Source: Aphelocoma coerulescens
Lineage: Eukaryota > Chordata > Aves > Passeriformes > Corvidae
Reading direction: 5' to 3'
Assembly (NCBI RefSeq): GCF_041296385.1
Contig: NC_091017.1
Location: 54,620,214-54,684,213, forward strand
Length of the DNA stretch: 64,000 bases
This document shows, piece after piece, positions 1-12,500 of this stretch (position 1 is the stretch's first letter; each line of letters opens with the position of its first letter). Both the position numbers and the translations under genes were made by a program. The notes beneath the pieces are model-generated. The model was not told where the DNA came from. It ran no database searches and saw only the letters and a list, made by a program, of their open reading frames with translations.

Positions 1-3000
1 GTTTTTTGGACACAGACCTTAAGTTTCAGCCACAAATTTTAGTCCCCTCTTGACTGTTACACACTGCAAGAGCTAATTACCTCAGCCTCTGAGGTGTCTG
101 AAGCAGAACTTGTCAGTGCAGTCTAGCAGTACTTCTCATTCCCTGGCCACATTTTCTGTTTCTGTTTTCTCCCTTACCGAATCCATGGAGTCCTAACTCC
201 ACAAAATTTCTCAGTTATCCCGTTTAATATCATCTCAGAGTACCCTTTACTGCTCTGGAAGTGGTCAGGATCAGATCCAATAACAGTAAATACTGCAGGT
301 TGTGCACAATAGGTATTCCTTTTCTAAAATACATTAACTGCCAAAGTTTAATTCAAAATCAGGTAATATTGAAGGAGATCATCTGTCATTTGATCCTTTT
401 CCTCCATTCTCAGCATACACAGCTTTATTACTAGTCTGAGCAAACCGGAGAACCTTTGCATCATCATAACCATAAAACACTTTCTTTTGTCATTAATTAG
501 ACACAACTGGGCAGGAAATAACACAGAGACCATAAAACCCAGTGATGTATACTCAGCTCAAGGCAGTAGATTTTTCCTTTGATTTCCAGAAACTTTTGCT
601 AGAGCTGGAATAAGCTATAGCCCTTTTTTTCTGCAACAAATGCTTCTTTTTATACCTCTTTGCCCTACCTTTCCTTCAGCTTTCTCTGGCCCATGAAGTG
701 AGACATCCAGCCGTGACAAGGAAGACAAGCAGTTGCAGACAGTAACTTATTTTAAAGGCACTTCCCATACATACCAGAAGTCTCAGTGTCAGTGTGAAGA
801 GTGTGTAGATTATGTCCAGTGTTTCAGACATTTCCTTTAACAAGTTATATTCAACGGTGCTGTAGAGTTTCATGTATGGGGAAACTTGCATAATTTGATG
901 AATTCAGCTTTATGCTGAAAACAACAGGACAGATTAATGTGGCTTCTTGGTTGCAATGGCTAGATAACTCGGGGACAAGAATTGGGGCATAAGTTTAGGG
1001 GACAAGAAGAAAAATCCTCAGCAGAGGTTGTTCTACACTGTTCAGAACTATACATTCTCGTACAAAGTGGGCCTGTCAGGCAAGTTTGACTCTTCTCCCT
1101 GCATTTGGACATCTCACAGCAATGGCAGAACTGCTACATTCTAGCCAAGGAAAGTGATAGTGGGATTTCTTGTGATGAACTTCATGGCCAAGCTGCCAAA
1201 TCTGGGGGCATAATTATTGATAGACGTGTATGTATGTGATACCAGGAATTATAAAACATCAATTCAACGTTACCATAGGTCTATGAAGTCTATGAATACA
1301 GTCAGGAAAAGTGAAAAGCCCTTCACAGTATAGGAAAGAATTGACATCACATTCATCTATATCATGTGCATGCACACAAAAAAATTAATGATTACACCTG
1401 TGCTTAAAAGTGCTTCACAGATGCAGAGACACCACTATCTTCCCTAAAGCAAAAAAAATGTTATAACTCTTCTTAACCCAAAAATTTCGCAGATAAGGAA
1501 AATAGTACAACTGAAAATCTTTAAATATATGATACAAGCTTAGATCATAATTGTGATGAACTACTTTAGATCATGAGCTTTAAAGAACTAGATGGGAGGA
1601 TGTAGAGTGGCTGCTGTATTGAACTTCTTTGGTCAGACCTCAGTGCTTGCTGGGAGCAAGGCAGTTAAGACAAGGGCAGGTGTAGGTATATTCATAGGGT
1701 GTCTGTGAATATGGTAGAGATATATTTTGACAGACTTGGAGAAAAACCTTTGCTCTCTGTCCTCTTGTCCAATACATCCGTCCAGGAATTTGATTTTTTT
1801 TTTTTCTCCAGCAGGTTCAGAGGCAATAGAATTGAGTGTAATGTTATTAACAGATATTTTGGATACTTTGAAATGGAAAAATATGTAACAACAAGAGCCT
1901 GTTGACAGATAAAATACAAATAGCAAAAGAAGCTAAATTGTTCCCAAGTGTCACAGAACATTGGTCCTGGTCAGACTGAACAAGTGGAAATGGTGTGCAT
2001 GCATGAAAGGGAATTTTGTGTTCTGGCCACTCTTATCAAATTAGTTTCAAAATGGAAAACAGAAATAGACTGATATCTTTCCTTTTATTTCAAATATTTC
2101 AAAATAATTTTTCACACTTATTTTCAAAATAATAATATTTCAAAGTAATTTTTTCAGTGGTCATTCTGCCCTGGGTAAAAACAGTAATCAGTCTTAGGAT
2201 TTGAAATAAAACTGAAAAATTATGTATCCCTAACAATTTCTGTAATTCTACTGGTACACATTTTCTCTACCAGTTTGTCTGATGATAGAATAGAAGATAA
2301 TGACAATGTTTGCATGATTTATTTTTTAAATAATTTTTTGTTAAATTTGGTAATACATGAATTACAGTGCCAGCTAACAAAACAGAAACAGAAAAGTGGC
2401 AACGGTACAGTCTTCATTGGGAGATTCTTTACTGCACTTATCCCCTAAAATGAGAGGCTGTGTCATTGTTCAAAGCATCTCCAGTTCTCCCATGAATATT
2501 TTTAATGAATACACCTCTTTCTCCTGAATTGGAATTATCATCTGATTGAGCATTGTGGGTGTGATTTCATCATCATAAAATACAGAAAAATACAGATCGC
2601 AGAGTGGCAATACGGGATCCACAAACGTGCTAATTAATGAATGACATTTCATAATTATAGTTAGTGAATATTTCCAACTCTCACTGAGGTAAGGAAATTA
2701 ATTCATTTTGTAAAACCTAATATATTGCAAGTTATCTCAAACATTTAAAACTTAGAAAATAAGAAGGAAGGAAGAAAGGAGTGGAAATTACTTTCAAAAA
2801 ACATCCTAAACTTCAGTTCAGGAAGTCATAAATCTCCCTGCACTAATGATAATCCAAAAATGTTTAGCTAAGATAATAAAAATGTCTTGCTTGCTACCAT
2901 AACTTATTTTCATGACCTACAATAACTGTTATGAATGTTTCCCATCAGTACACATATATCTTTTATCAGTCTAGAATATACGAACAATGTCTGCCAGACA

Positions 3001-4639
3001 AAGCCATTTAAAGAAACTGCAATAATAGACAACTTGTATCAACAATTAAGCTTATTAAAAATAATGTAAGAAAAATCAAAAGGACTTTAAACGTAAAGCA
3101 AGTGAACATATGCACAGAGAAATAAAATTAAGGATTTGAGAAAATTGTCTGATTCAGCATATTCAGTAGCTTGTTTTATTCAACATTGTTTTCTGAAATC
3201 AAATTGAAAAACTTATGTAAAAAAGAAATCCTTTAGCACCAAGATGTTTTCTCTCCCAAAATCAAGTTACACAAAGAAGTTTACTGTTGCCAAGAAGGAT
3301 TTAAAAGAATGTACTGTGTTTCTAAGTGGCTTCAAACTGTGGGAAGTAAATAAATACCTTATACAACATAAATAGTATTAATGTGGTGTACAGAAAAGGT
3401 TAATTAAAATCTGTGGTTTCTTTCTCTGTACAGAACTGACTGAGAAAAATTTTTAAAGCACAGCTGGTGTGGGTTTTTTTAGTTCTTCCATTATTAGCAC
3501 TTGATCTACACTCAATTTGTGATGAGAAATGAGTATTTTGACTTTCATGTGGTGTTATGCCACCCCTCATTTTTGTCATGAGCATGTCAATCGATAGCAC
3601 AGAATGAAGAGAGCATTTGACAGCCCTGGTCAGAGTATGGTATTCATGCTCATGGTCAAGACGGTATTCTGCTGATATGAAGATTTGCAAATGCAGACAG
3701 GAGTAAGACCTGTGAAATAATCCATGTGAAAAAAAAAAAAAGGAAAAGCTTCAGCTGCATTTGAACTGTGTTTGTTTTAAGAAAGGGATGGAATATTGGA
3801 AAATTCAATGTAAGGAGAATAACAAACGGAATATTTTTTAATTAAGAAAGCTTGAAACAGGAACAAAAAGACCTTTCTTTTTGGGAAGGGTTTTATAAAG
3901 ACAATATTGATCAGTTACATTAAAGTCTTTTAGAGATAAGATGGCTGATTGACTTATTTGCACAAAATCAGTGTTAGGTTGGATTTATAAAAAGGATTTT
4001 CAAAAGGATTTTTACATCAGTCCCAGAGCAGGCTCTGTAGGGATTCTATGGAGTGTCATTTGTCTGAAGCTGAAAGAACAGGTATAATAAACATCTGTTG
4101 GATATGGGAAAGGAATATTTGTCCTTTCAAAGAGATAAAACATGCGTGCATACACACATAAATAAAAAAGTGATTCTCCAAATTAAGCATGTCATAATAT
4201 CTTATAAACCCCAGACATTAGGACCTAAAACTGTCAGCTTCTTTTCTCCCTCATTAATCTCATAATATAATTCTGCTTCCTGCACAAAATTACATGCTAT
4301 AGATTCAAGTAATGATTTCTGTCTAGTTAAAGAGAACAATAAAATATATTTCATGCTTGTCAGGCATAGTTTCAAAACAAAGCAGATATATTGTAAAACT
4401 GAATTCAGACTTACTTTATGACTGATCAAATCTTATCTTCAACAACACAGACTAATTCAGGATATATTAAAAATTAATTGTTGCCATTTGTTCCTTGGAA
4501 TTTTATACTATCATTTAAAATATATTCTGCAAGGATATATTATTTTTTTAATTATTTTTCCACTGAACAAAACAAACCTTAAAAAGTAGTTATAAGATTT
4601 GTATCACATTAGCCAGCTTGTGACCATGATGACCATGTC
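1..4639. other. Unique AT-rich DNA, no gene recognised
   Basis: No coding region is supported. All open frames are under 100 codons and none shows a family motif. The stretch contains short A or T runs (for example near 1795-1806 and 3729-3741), a small purine-rich AAGGAAGG patch near 2762-2780, and one weak splice-bounded open stretch on the minus strand at 2515-2629 described separately. No LINE or LTR termini were recognised. It is most simply intergenic or intronic sequence. Confidence 0.6.
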
Positions 4640-5690
4640 AGTGTGGTGAAGAACAAATGATGAGATTCTCAGTGCTGGAGAATACCAGAGGCACCCCGTA
4701 GAGATTTGTGTTAGGACCTCTGGTGTGATTAACAAATCATATTTTTGAAAAAGCTATTGACTACAGAGGTCACAATGTTTGTAGGCAACACAAAAATAAT
4801 TAGGGCAGTGAGTAAACAAAGTTTTGGGAAGTGTTGCAAAATGTTCTCATAGCACTGAGTAAACAGAGAAAAGAAAAAAAGAAAAATTTCAAAAATGGCA
4901 GACTGGAAATTTATGGAAAGTAAAATACGTGGAGTAAAAGAACTATATGTACACCATGATGTATTTTAAAATGACAATTACTATGGAGGTAACAGAATAT
5001 GAAGTCTTTATAGGGGGATTGAAAATACCTACTCAATTCTCAATGGCAATCTACCAAGGAAATAAAATGTAAAATATATTAAGAAAAGAATTGAGGATAA
5101 TTCCTTCTATTGTTAGCTCACAGATGAAATGTTGTTTACTTACAGCCTCAGTGCTTCCAGATTTTCTTATCTCAGCTGCAAAATAGCCCAGAACTAAAAA
5201 AATGGGTAGATAAAGGCTACAGGGGTGACCAGAGATATACAGCAGTTTAGGTATCTAGAAAAACTAAGTTAATGCACTTCAGCTTGGAAAAGAGAAGATG
5301 CTAAAAAGATGGCTAGCAAAACAGTTTTCTGAGACTTCTTGTAGTTTCTCATGATGAAAGAACTGAGGGTATACAGTGAAATTGCCGTACAAATTATAAC
5401 TAAATTAGGTAACTCATTGCCACACCGTGCTGCAGAGGCCAGGCTATAAGTAGGCTCAGAAAGTAATTTTTAAAACAAATTAATGGTAGAAAGGTCCAGT
5501 AGAGATTATTAAGTCTCTACACTGATGGCTTTAGAAGTCCCTAAACTGTAGATTGCTGGAAGCTGGAATGACACATGAGGGAAAGTGCCAATGCATCAAT
5601 TGTCCTGTTCTTGTTCTTTTTTTGCTAAGCATCCACAAATGGTCACTGCCAGACAGGACCTAAAGTCACTTCCAGACTTACCAAAAGGGA
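4640..5690 (+). mobile_element. Very old CR1-like LINE relic (RT and 3' region)
   Basis: This stretch follows the order of a CR1/L3-like LINE from the reverse transcriptase palm to the 3' region, though it is heavily decayed. Around 4688-4735 the DNA resembles the conserved GVPQGSVLGP..FN box. At 4778-4789 the position of the catalytic FADD box reads F-V-G-N, so the enzyme is dead. Around 5220-5310 it resembles the stretch encoding the late RT domain (related to GLFSLEKRR). At 5408-5600 it resembles the amniote CR1 tail that begins GGAACTCATTGCCAC, including a GGTCCA...GATTGCTGGAAGCTGGAATG segment. There is no usable frame. The level of decay suggests an insertion much older than the avian CR1 copies elsewhere in the window. 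Boundaries and family are my estimate from pattern recognition. Confidence 0.6.
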
Positions 5691-8676
5691 TCTTTGATTT
5701 CATCAGGAAACCTGTTTTCAAATTCTTATCTTAACAGTGTTGCAGAGAAGGTATGTTAGGTCATAGTCTAAAAAGGTATACTTAAACAAAACTGAAACAT
5801 CATCTAATTAATACCTGATATATATTAATGAGAAATAATAATGCATCATTTAATAATCAAGTTTATTTCATTTATATTAAGTATATGGCCAATGTTTTCC
5901 ATATTTGAAACCATGTCATCCACCAGAGACAGCAGAATTCCTAAGCCTGAAATTCTTGAAAGGGCCAAAGGAGTTTTTTACTTCCTCTAAGTTTTGGTTC
6001 CTTCAGCGTAAATGATAATTTTTGCTAGTTTCTTCCTCTCTCACCTTCAGGGAATCTTTTTCATTAAAGTAGTGGCTTAAAAAACACATAATGCCTGATA
6101 TACCTTCAAATGCAAATACAGTTCTGTCTACAAAACATAAATATATATGCCAGGTTTAAATATAACCAAAAAAGATAAGATGGTATTTTAACAGAGAGCA
6201 GAAAGAATCTGTGAGTTATTTGCAGAGGTCAAATATTATGGAAATATTTCATTTCCTTTATCTCATCTGTTAGAAAATCCTTGGAGAGTGTTTATTTATC
6301 TACCAAAGTCAGCGTAACAAATTTCTATCTTCAGCAGGCAAGACACACATTTCTTTTACATCAAAGAAGAAATGCTCAGTTCTTGATATCTCACCTATTT
6401 CACAACAAAATCACTCCTTACTGAAGTTTACTTCACAGTGTCTGAAGGTCTCTTGTCAGTGGACAATTTATCATTAGGCAATAATGATAAACATTATAAT
6501 AGACATCTGCTGTTTCTCCAGCATGATTTCATGTCCAAGCAATCAGCACCTGGGAATGTATCTCCAGGAGCAGGTTTCTTGCCCACTGAAGGACCCACCC
6601 TGGTGCCTGCAGAGTACGAGAGGTTTTTCAGAAGTTGCAGAGTCCTTCCTGATGGAAAGCCTGTAAAAACACAAGGAAAACCTGCTGTTACATTGGCAAG
6701 TTCCTGTAGCATACAAATTTGGGCTATAGCCCTTTGACCTTATTGTGGACTCCATTAGAGTTGCCACTTCTGAGAGTGTCCTGAGAGCGGTAGGTAGGTG
6801 AGTGTGGCCGCTGTACAGCACACGTCCAGGGGTTCATGTGACATAGCCAGCCTGGACCACAGCTAGGATGGCACCCATCTGTAATGGGAACGCTACTGTA
6901 AAGCTTTCACACATCCCATAATCAAACCAAACTGAAGCCAAAAGAAGTGTCACCTTGAGCTAGGTTGCAGAACTGGAAAACACACCTGCAACAAAGACAA
7001 GCCACCCCATGGTTTCTTCCCTGACTTCACAAGACCTTGGGAAGAAGGAGAGGCACAGTCCTACTTTCTCCTGATCATGAGCCTTTTAAAACACTGATTA
7101 TTGATTTGGTTCTTAGAAAGGGATGTACAAATCGGACCTGTGATTTAATTGTAAACAGGTAAAGGACTCCGACTTATTTTGGCCCTGAATCCTAACTGAG
7201 AAAAAAAGAATACATTATATCCTTCATTTCTTATCCTGACCTCCTGGGTCTGTTTCTCCAGGCAGCCCTCCAGTATGAGTGTTTGTAAATAAAAACTCAT
7301 GGACCACCATAGCTTGGTGTGCTGAGTGGGGACAGAAAAACTGCTGGCACACTACACATAGGTAATTTCATTTAAAAAAATTGGTAAATTCTGAGAGTGT
7401 CTGAAATAGAAGTAAAAAGGAAATAGCATTTGCTAAAAATCTGACCATCCTCCTTTCAATGGACCTAACTATTTTTCTTGTAGAAAAATAAGAAAATTAT
7501 TAAAACTTGTAAAAAATACAGGAACTGCTGACATAATAAGCTGCGATTTATATGAAAAGGATCCTTTTTGCTTCTCCAGGGCATTAGAGTTCCTCATCCA
7601 TTTCTCTAGACTGCATTTGTTAACTCTGAAAGAGCTCAAAGGACTTGGAGAATTTTAAAAGCATTGACATGTCTGCAGGGAAAAAAGTGAAGCAACATTT
7701 TTATCTCTTTCCCACCTGCTTTTAGCAGGTGTGTGCAGTCAGACTACATAGCTTTTATGCATTGTGAAGCTTACATAATTTAGACTTCATGCTCTACACA
7801 TTTCAAATTGGTTTGACCCCTTCCTCTCCCAGGCACACACAAGCATACAATTGAATTTTTACTGTATTTTTCAAATCAGTGTATCCTTTAATTTATTCAG
7901 GGTTATCTTTCAGAGTGGTTAAAAAGCATTTTAATTAACATTTCAGTCAAAAATTTTCCTCACAATTTCGTGCTGAAGAACCAAGCATAAAAGTGACTTT
8001 GTGTGAATATTGCATATTTTGTTGCAATGTTCGTATTTCTGGACATAAACTGACTGCCTGGAAATTTTTCCACACCTCGGTGACTAAATGGCAAAAATGT
8101 ATGTATTTAATTATTAAACTCTACTTTATTGGATGACCTAAAAGAACATCCTCATAAATAGGGAGCCATCAAGGACTTTGAAGGTTTTTTCTGCCTTTCC
8201 AGATAATTTCTTTGTTCAACTACCATTTCCCATGCAGAAGGAGAATTCTCAGCTGATTGCATGAGCTGAGGATTCCACTGTCTTCCTCATTACTATTCGG
8301 ACATAAGAGAAAGACAAAAAAAGAGCAGAATGCTGACAGACTCCAAAAACTCCTGGCTAATCTAAATTCATGCAGCTAAACTGAAGTTGAGAAATCCCAA
8401 GGCTGTTTCATATTGTTTTGAGCCAACATGGCATAGATATGTTCCTGTAAAGGAAAAAAAGTATGTAATCTGTTTCTAATTATTCTGTCATTTGCTCTTT
8501 GAAACCAAAAAGTTTTTGAAAATAACGTGGACCAATAATTGGACAGGTGTCCTTGATATTCCTTACCACAAAATAGAACATTTTCCATTCATTTGAATGA
8601 AAAATTACTTTAAATAAAATGTACATACCTTACAAGTGGAAATTGCTCAATGACATTCCATATCTACACCTCTGAA
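5691..8676. other. Mostly unique DNA with one GC-richer patch
   Basis: No gene or recognised repeat. Roughly 6540-7300 is visibly GC-richer than its surroundings and carries overlapping open frames of up to 99 codons on both strands, without recognisable motifs. An AATAAA hexamer lies near 7288-7293. The remainder is AT-rich. A candidate minus-strand terminal exon at 8376-8444 is listed separately. AATAAA on the minus strand (TTTATT at 8125-8130) would lie about 250 bases downstream of that stop, but such hexamers are common in AT-rich DNA. Confidence 0.5.
8376..8444 (-). other. Candidate terminal exon (unproven)
   Basis: On the minus strand a strong-looking acceptor (a pyrimidine run ending TTTCCTTTACAG) is followed in phase 0 by 22 codons and a TAG stop. 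The peptide begins EHIYAMLAQNNMKQPWDF. I do not recognise the protein. What is seen is only the splice-like boundary plus an open frame short enough to occur by chance in AT-rich DNA. There is no matching upstream exon identified in the window, although introns in such regions can be tens of kilobases. It could be the last exon of a gene transcribed leftward, a noncoding exon, or nothing. Confidence 0.15.
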
Positions 8677-8754
8677 TAGAATCATAGAATCACAGAAATG
8701 TAAAATGGCTTGGTTTGAAAGGGACGTTAAAAATAATCTAGTTTGACCCCCACC
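8677..8754 (-). mobile_element. CR1 3' end fragment (antisense)
   Basis: Reads TAGAATCATAGAATCACAG followed by a degraded version of the CR1 3' end (…TGGTTTGAAAGGGACGTTAAAAATAATCTAGT…, in complement orientation). In sense this is the usual CR1 terminus with the ATTCTATGATTCTA tandem. Only the last ~75 bases of the element are present, a severe 5' truncation typical of CR1. It has no coding content. Confidence 0.85.
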
Positions 8755-9039
8755 ATAATAGTCAATTACAATCAGTAGTTACATTGATTATTCTTTTTTT
8801 CTGTTATGAAATAAAGAGTAGACAACAGTAAGGAATAGTATGATACCTTATTTTAGAGGGATAGGTGTCTTTTTTAAGCTGGTAGCATTGTGAGAGGATT
8901 GGTTTTGCTGAGGAGACAAATATCTGAGTCTTTTTTGTCAGTGATTGTGGTTGAGAAAGAGATGTACCTAAAAATGTCACATTATTTCCAATGTCATACT
9001 AATTTTCAGTATAAAAGTGAAAGCAAAAAAAAAAAGTTA

Positions 9040-9222
9040 GAGAAATTCAAGTTGGAAGGAATCCCTGTGGGTCCAACTCCCTTGCCAAAGCATTCCCAAA
9101 GTTAGTTTCAACTTCGAAGTTTTACTGTATACCTCAGGGTCATATCCTGTCAAGTTCTGAATATTTCCCAGGACAGATACTCTAAAACCTTTTTGGGCAG
9201 AATTAATGAGAACTTTGAATCA
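9040..9222 (-). mobile_element. CR1 3' fragment (antisense), degraded
   Basis: Opens with an A run, then a stretch resembling the CR1 3' end in complement (AAGTTGGAAGGAATCCCTGT, then GTCCAACTCCC). It continues through segments equivalent to GTCCAGTCAGGTTTTGAATATCTCCA and the 'TGGGCAACCTGTTCCA' zone (here TTTTTGGGCAGAATTAATGA). The terminal ATTCTATGA repeats are not visible because the A run sits in their place. Divergence is clearly greater than in the 63 kb copy. Confidence 0.65.
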
Positions 9223-9480
9223 GTCAATGAAAATGCAGATGAATTGGTCAGTACAAATAAAGTGAAAAGGGAAAGGAAAAGAAAACAAAATAAAACTGTT
9301 CTGGAGAGGAAACTGTCTCAGCTTTCAGACCGGACTCGGTCGGCATTACTTTTGAAAGTATAGATCACAGTCTGACATGAAAAACATGCTTCATCTGAAC
9401 TAATTCTTGGTTACTTACTCACTAGGTTTTAGATTTGGACAGGAGATTACTCAGCAGGAATTTTGTGAAGCCATTTATAT

Positions 9481-9545
9481 ACATAATCACAGAAGGGTTG
9501 AGTTCGGAAAGGATCTCTGGATGTGATCTGGTTCAATCACTCTGA
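9481..9545 (-). mobile_element. CR1 3' end fragment (antisense)
   Basis: Starts ACATAATCACAGAAGGGTTGA and continues GGAAAGGATCTCTGGATGTGATCTGGTTCAA, which is the complement of a CR1 3' terminus of the type ending ...TTCTGTGATT. About 65 bases remain. It is the third antisense CR1 tail within 870 bases. Its wording (CTCTGG) differs from the 8,677 copy (ACGTTAAAA), so it probably belongs to another subfamily rather than being a duplication. Confidence 0.75.
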
Positions 9546-12500
9546 TTAGGAAGGAAACCTGCTGTCATGGCTAGCTGACATAAAGGAATGAATTTTATAC
9601 TTCCTGTGGGTTGACTTCTGTTTGAGAGAAAAAGAAATTAAATCTGTTTTCTAATGTTAACGAAAATCTTATGTGTAGATGAATCCTTCAGAAAAATCAC
9701 TGGAAATACTTTCATTATATTCAAAGTGATTGGGTTCATATTCAGGGCAAGACTTTTTTAAATTATGGAATCTGAGCTTAGATTCTTAGAAAAAGACAGT
9801 GGTACTTTTGTTCAGAATAGTTTTGCAGACTGAAGCAGACAGATATATGTGGTTATAAATTTTTCAGTTTGGAAACAGAAAATGCTCTAATAACTTTTGC
9901 AAGAGGTTCCATACCACCTTGTAAAAGAAATAGGATGGTCAGGAAACCTAACTGGTTTTCAAATGGGGTTTGATGAAATTACTAACATGATTTATGGTCT
10001 TTGCATGACAGTTGTATATTCCTGATATGTTGTGAAGGATATGGTTCAAGTTCAAAAAATCTGGATAAAACACTACTGAAATAATGAAAAAAAACAACAT
10101 TTTGGTATTGTTTAAAAGAAGAACTCATGTGGTTTAGTTTTAATCTCAATGAATTTATTTCAGGAAAGTGATTTCTAATCTGAACTGAGAGATCATACCA
10201 AAAAGACATGTCCCATAGTTATGAAAATGAGCAAAAAGCATCCTAATAAAGTTAACCTGGATGGGATTTGAGTATTTTATTTGTGACTCTTGTCTTAACT
10301 GAAAGACTATTTTGAAATTTTAAAAAAACTTTTCTAAACACTTCTGCTGCTGGACACGTGGCTGGAACTTCCCCAGAATTTAGCAGGTGTGTTTCAAATT
10401 CCCTGTTAATAGATTAGTAGGAGCAGAGCAGATGTGGCCTGCAAGGTCAGAGCCAGAGGAACAATTGCTGGGAGTAAGCTAAGTGAACTGCATTAAGGAT
10501 GAGGAAAGCAGCATACAGCAACCAACAGCACACAGAAGTGCACACAGGCATTGTTGATAGGAAATGTCACACACCTTCTGAAGTATCTGCTTTTTGAGAT
10601 GAACTTTGTTGAAAAAGCATTTTGTGTAAACAATCCTATCAATTTCTGAATAAAAATTAAAATATTGAAAAAATTCGTAGGAGCTCCTTAATACTTTCCA
10701 TCAAAGTATTTACTAAAGGAAATGTGAGAAAATACACCACAAGAAATATGCTATCTTTTGGTTGCCAATACATTTCTTTGTGCTTAGTAAGAATAAAAAT
10801 ACCATCTTTATATTTGGAAGTTTCTCTGCTACTTTGATGTAAATAATTTTATTCTCAAACCCACTTTTGTGGGTTTTGAGGATTCTCACTTCAGATGAAA
10901 ACTGCCAGCTTGTGCGCAGACACGTTCAGGGCAGTGAAAACTCTGTCATTATGAACTTGTGCCTGTAGCACTCTCTTTTCATTCCTTGTATTTCTAAAGG
11001 CTGGTATTGGCCAGATCCCCACTGCCTACATTTGACAGAACTCTGTCTAGCTTACTTAGGGCTCAGCTTACAGCTCTTTCTGTGAGGAGCAGTAATTTTG
11101 TCTGCCCTGTGTCTGCTGCCTGCTCTCTTCTGTCTGTGAAGATAACCTTCTGCTAACATTCCAGCAGGGAACTCAGAAAGGCACCTTTTCAAGAAGGTTT
11201 TGCATGTTAATGAAAGAAGTTATCTGAAGTCTCTGTACTATTTCTTGTTTTCCTGAACCACCTGCTGTGAATGCACTGTATGAAATTAAAAATATTTAAT
11301 TACCCAAACTATATAATTGCAATATAATGAACTTCAGCATTTTTAAGGCAGATTAATGTAGTATGTAATTTTATGAATAGAAGAACATTTTAAAGTTTTA
11401 AATAATGGCTTAGAGGGAAAAGAAAAAGACATTAAAATAATTTAAATAGTCAACTGTGAATTAAAATTATATTAAATCATCCATTATAAAAGAACTTTAC
11501 AAAACATTGTTGTTCCCTCAGTTTTAAAAGAAGTTTAACCTATGCAGGGATAATTCAGGAATGTTTCCTCCCTACTAGTTCTAGAGATTTGTTCTGGGAT
11601 ATGATACTGCTGAGTTAACACTGGGACAACTCCTGAGTTCACAGGAAAGAAGAAACCAGAGGTGTATTCCCATGGATCTCAGAACTGTGGGATAAGGGAG
11701 CCAGAGTTGGGTAGACATCAGCCAGCAATAAAAAAATAAGCACTAATGTTTGCATTCGTGGTGATGGGAATTAAGAGAGCACATTTAAGCAAGTGTCAGA
11801 CTAGAGAGAAACAAGAATTCCATTTTGACTGCCTTTAAACAAGTGACTCAATCTTTTCTAAGTCTTACTGCTGATCATATCCCACCTTGCTGAAATACAC
11901 AACCATTGCTCAGATTTTAATTTTCCACAAACATAAGTTTGTTGAGCTTGAGTTGTTTTCCTTTTATTAAACAGTTTTTCATTGTGTGCTTCTTTGTTAC
12001 AACCCCTATTCAGAAGCAAAGGATTTAAAATACTTTTTTACTCATACAAATGTTTTAAATAAGTAATGTAAAAATCAATAAAGCCAATTAAGTTAGAAGA
12101 TTAATATTCATTATGCAAAATAAAAAAAGGAAAATTGAACAGAAAAAAAAGACCTACTAAAGCCCAATCCCTAACATTTCATTAGGCGTCACATCTTAAT
12201 AAAAAACTCAATAAAGTCAGAGAGTGCAATCTGCAGCTTAGTATATATCAAGTCACCTTTGTCTAGAGAGAATGTAATTGTTTATTACTCTGGATATATG
12301 ATTCCAGAGCAGATAAGGCACGTAGTAGGTGTGGGACTATATGTGTTGGCTGTCGCTGAGGGACACATTATGGAGACAGATAACAAGATACCACATCAGG
12401 GAAGTTCTCTGTACATTGCATGGCACAGATGGGAAAATGTTGTGGCTTAGGATGAACAGATGAAACCAGACAAGTTTTAAAGTCTTTACAATAGGTAAAA

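Noticed and set aside
4202..4429. Minus-strand open stretch after a good CTTTAACTAG acceptor
   Set aside because: No acceptable donor follows and the frame runs to a stop without a recognisable terminal exon; weaker than the other exon candidates.
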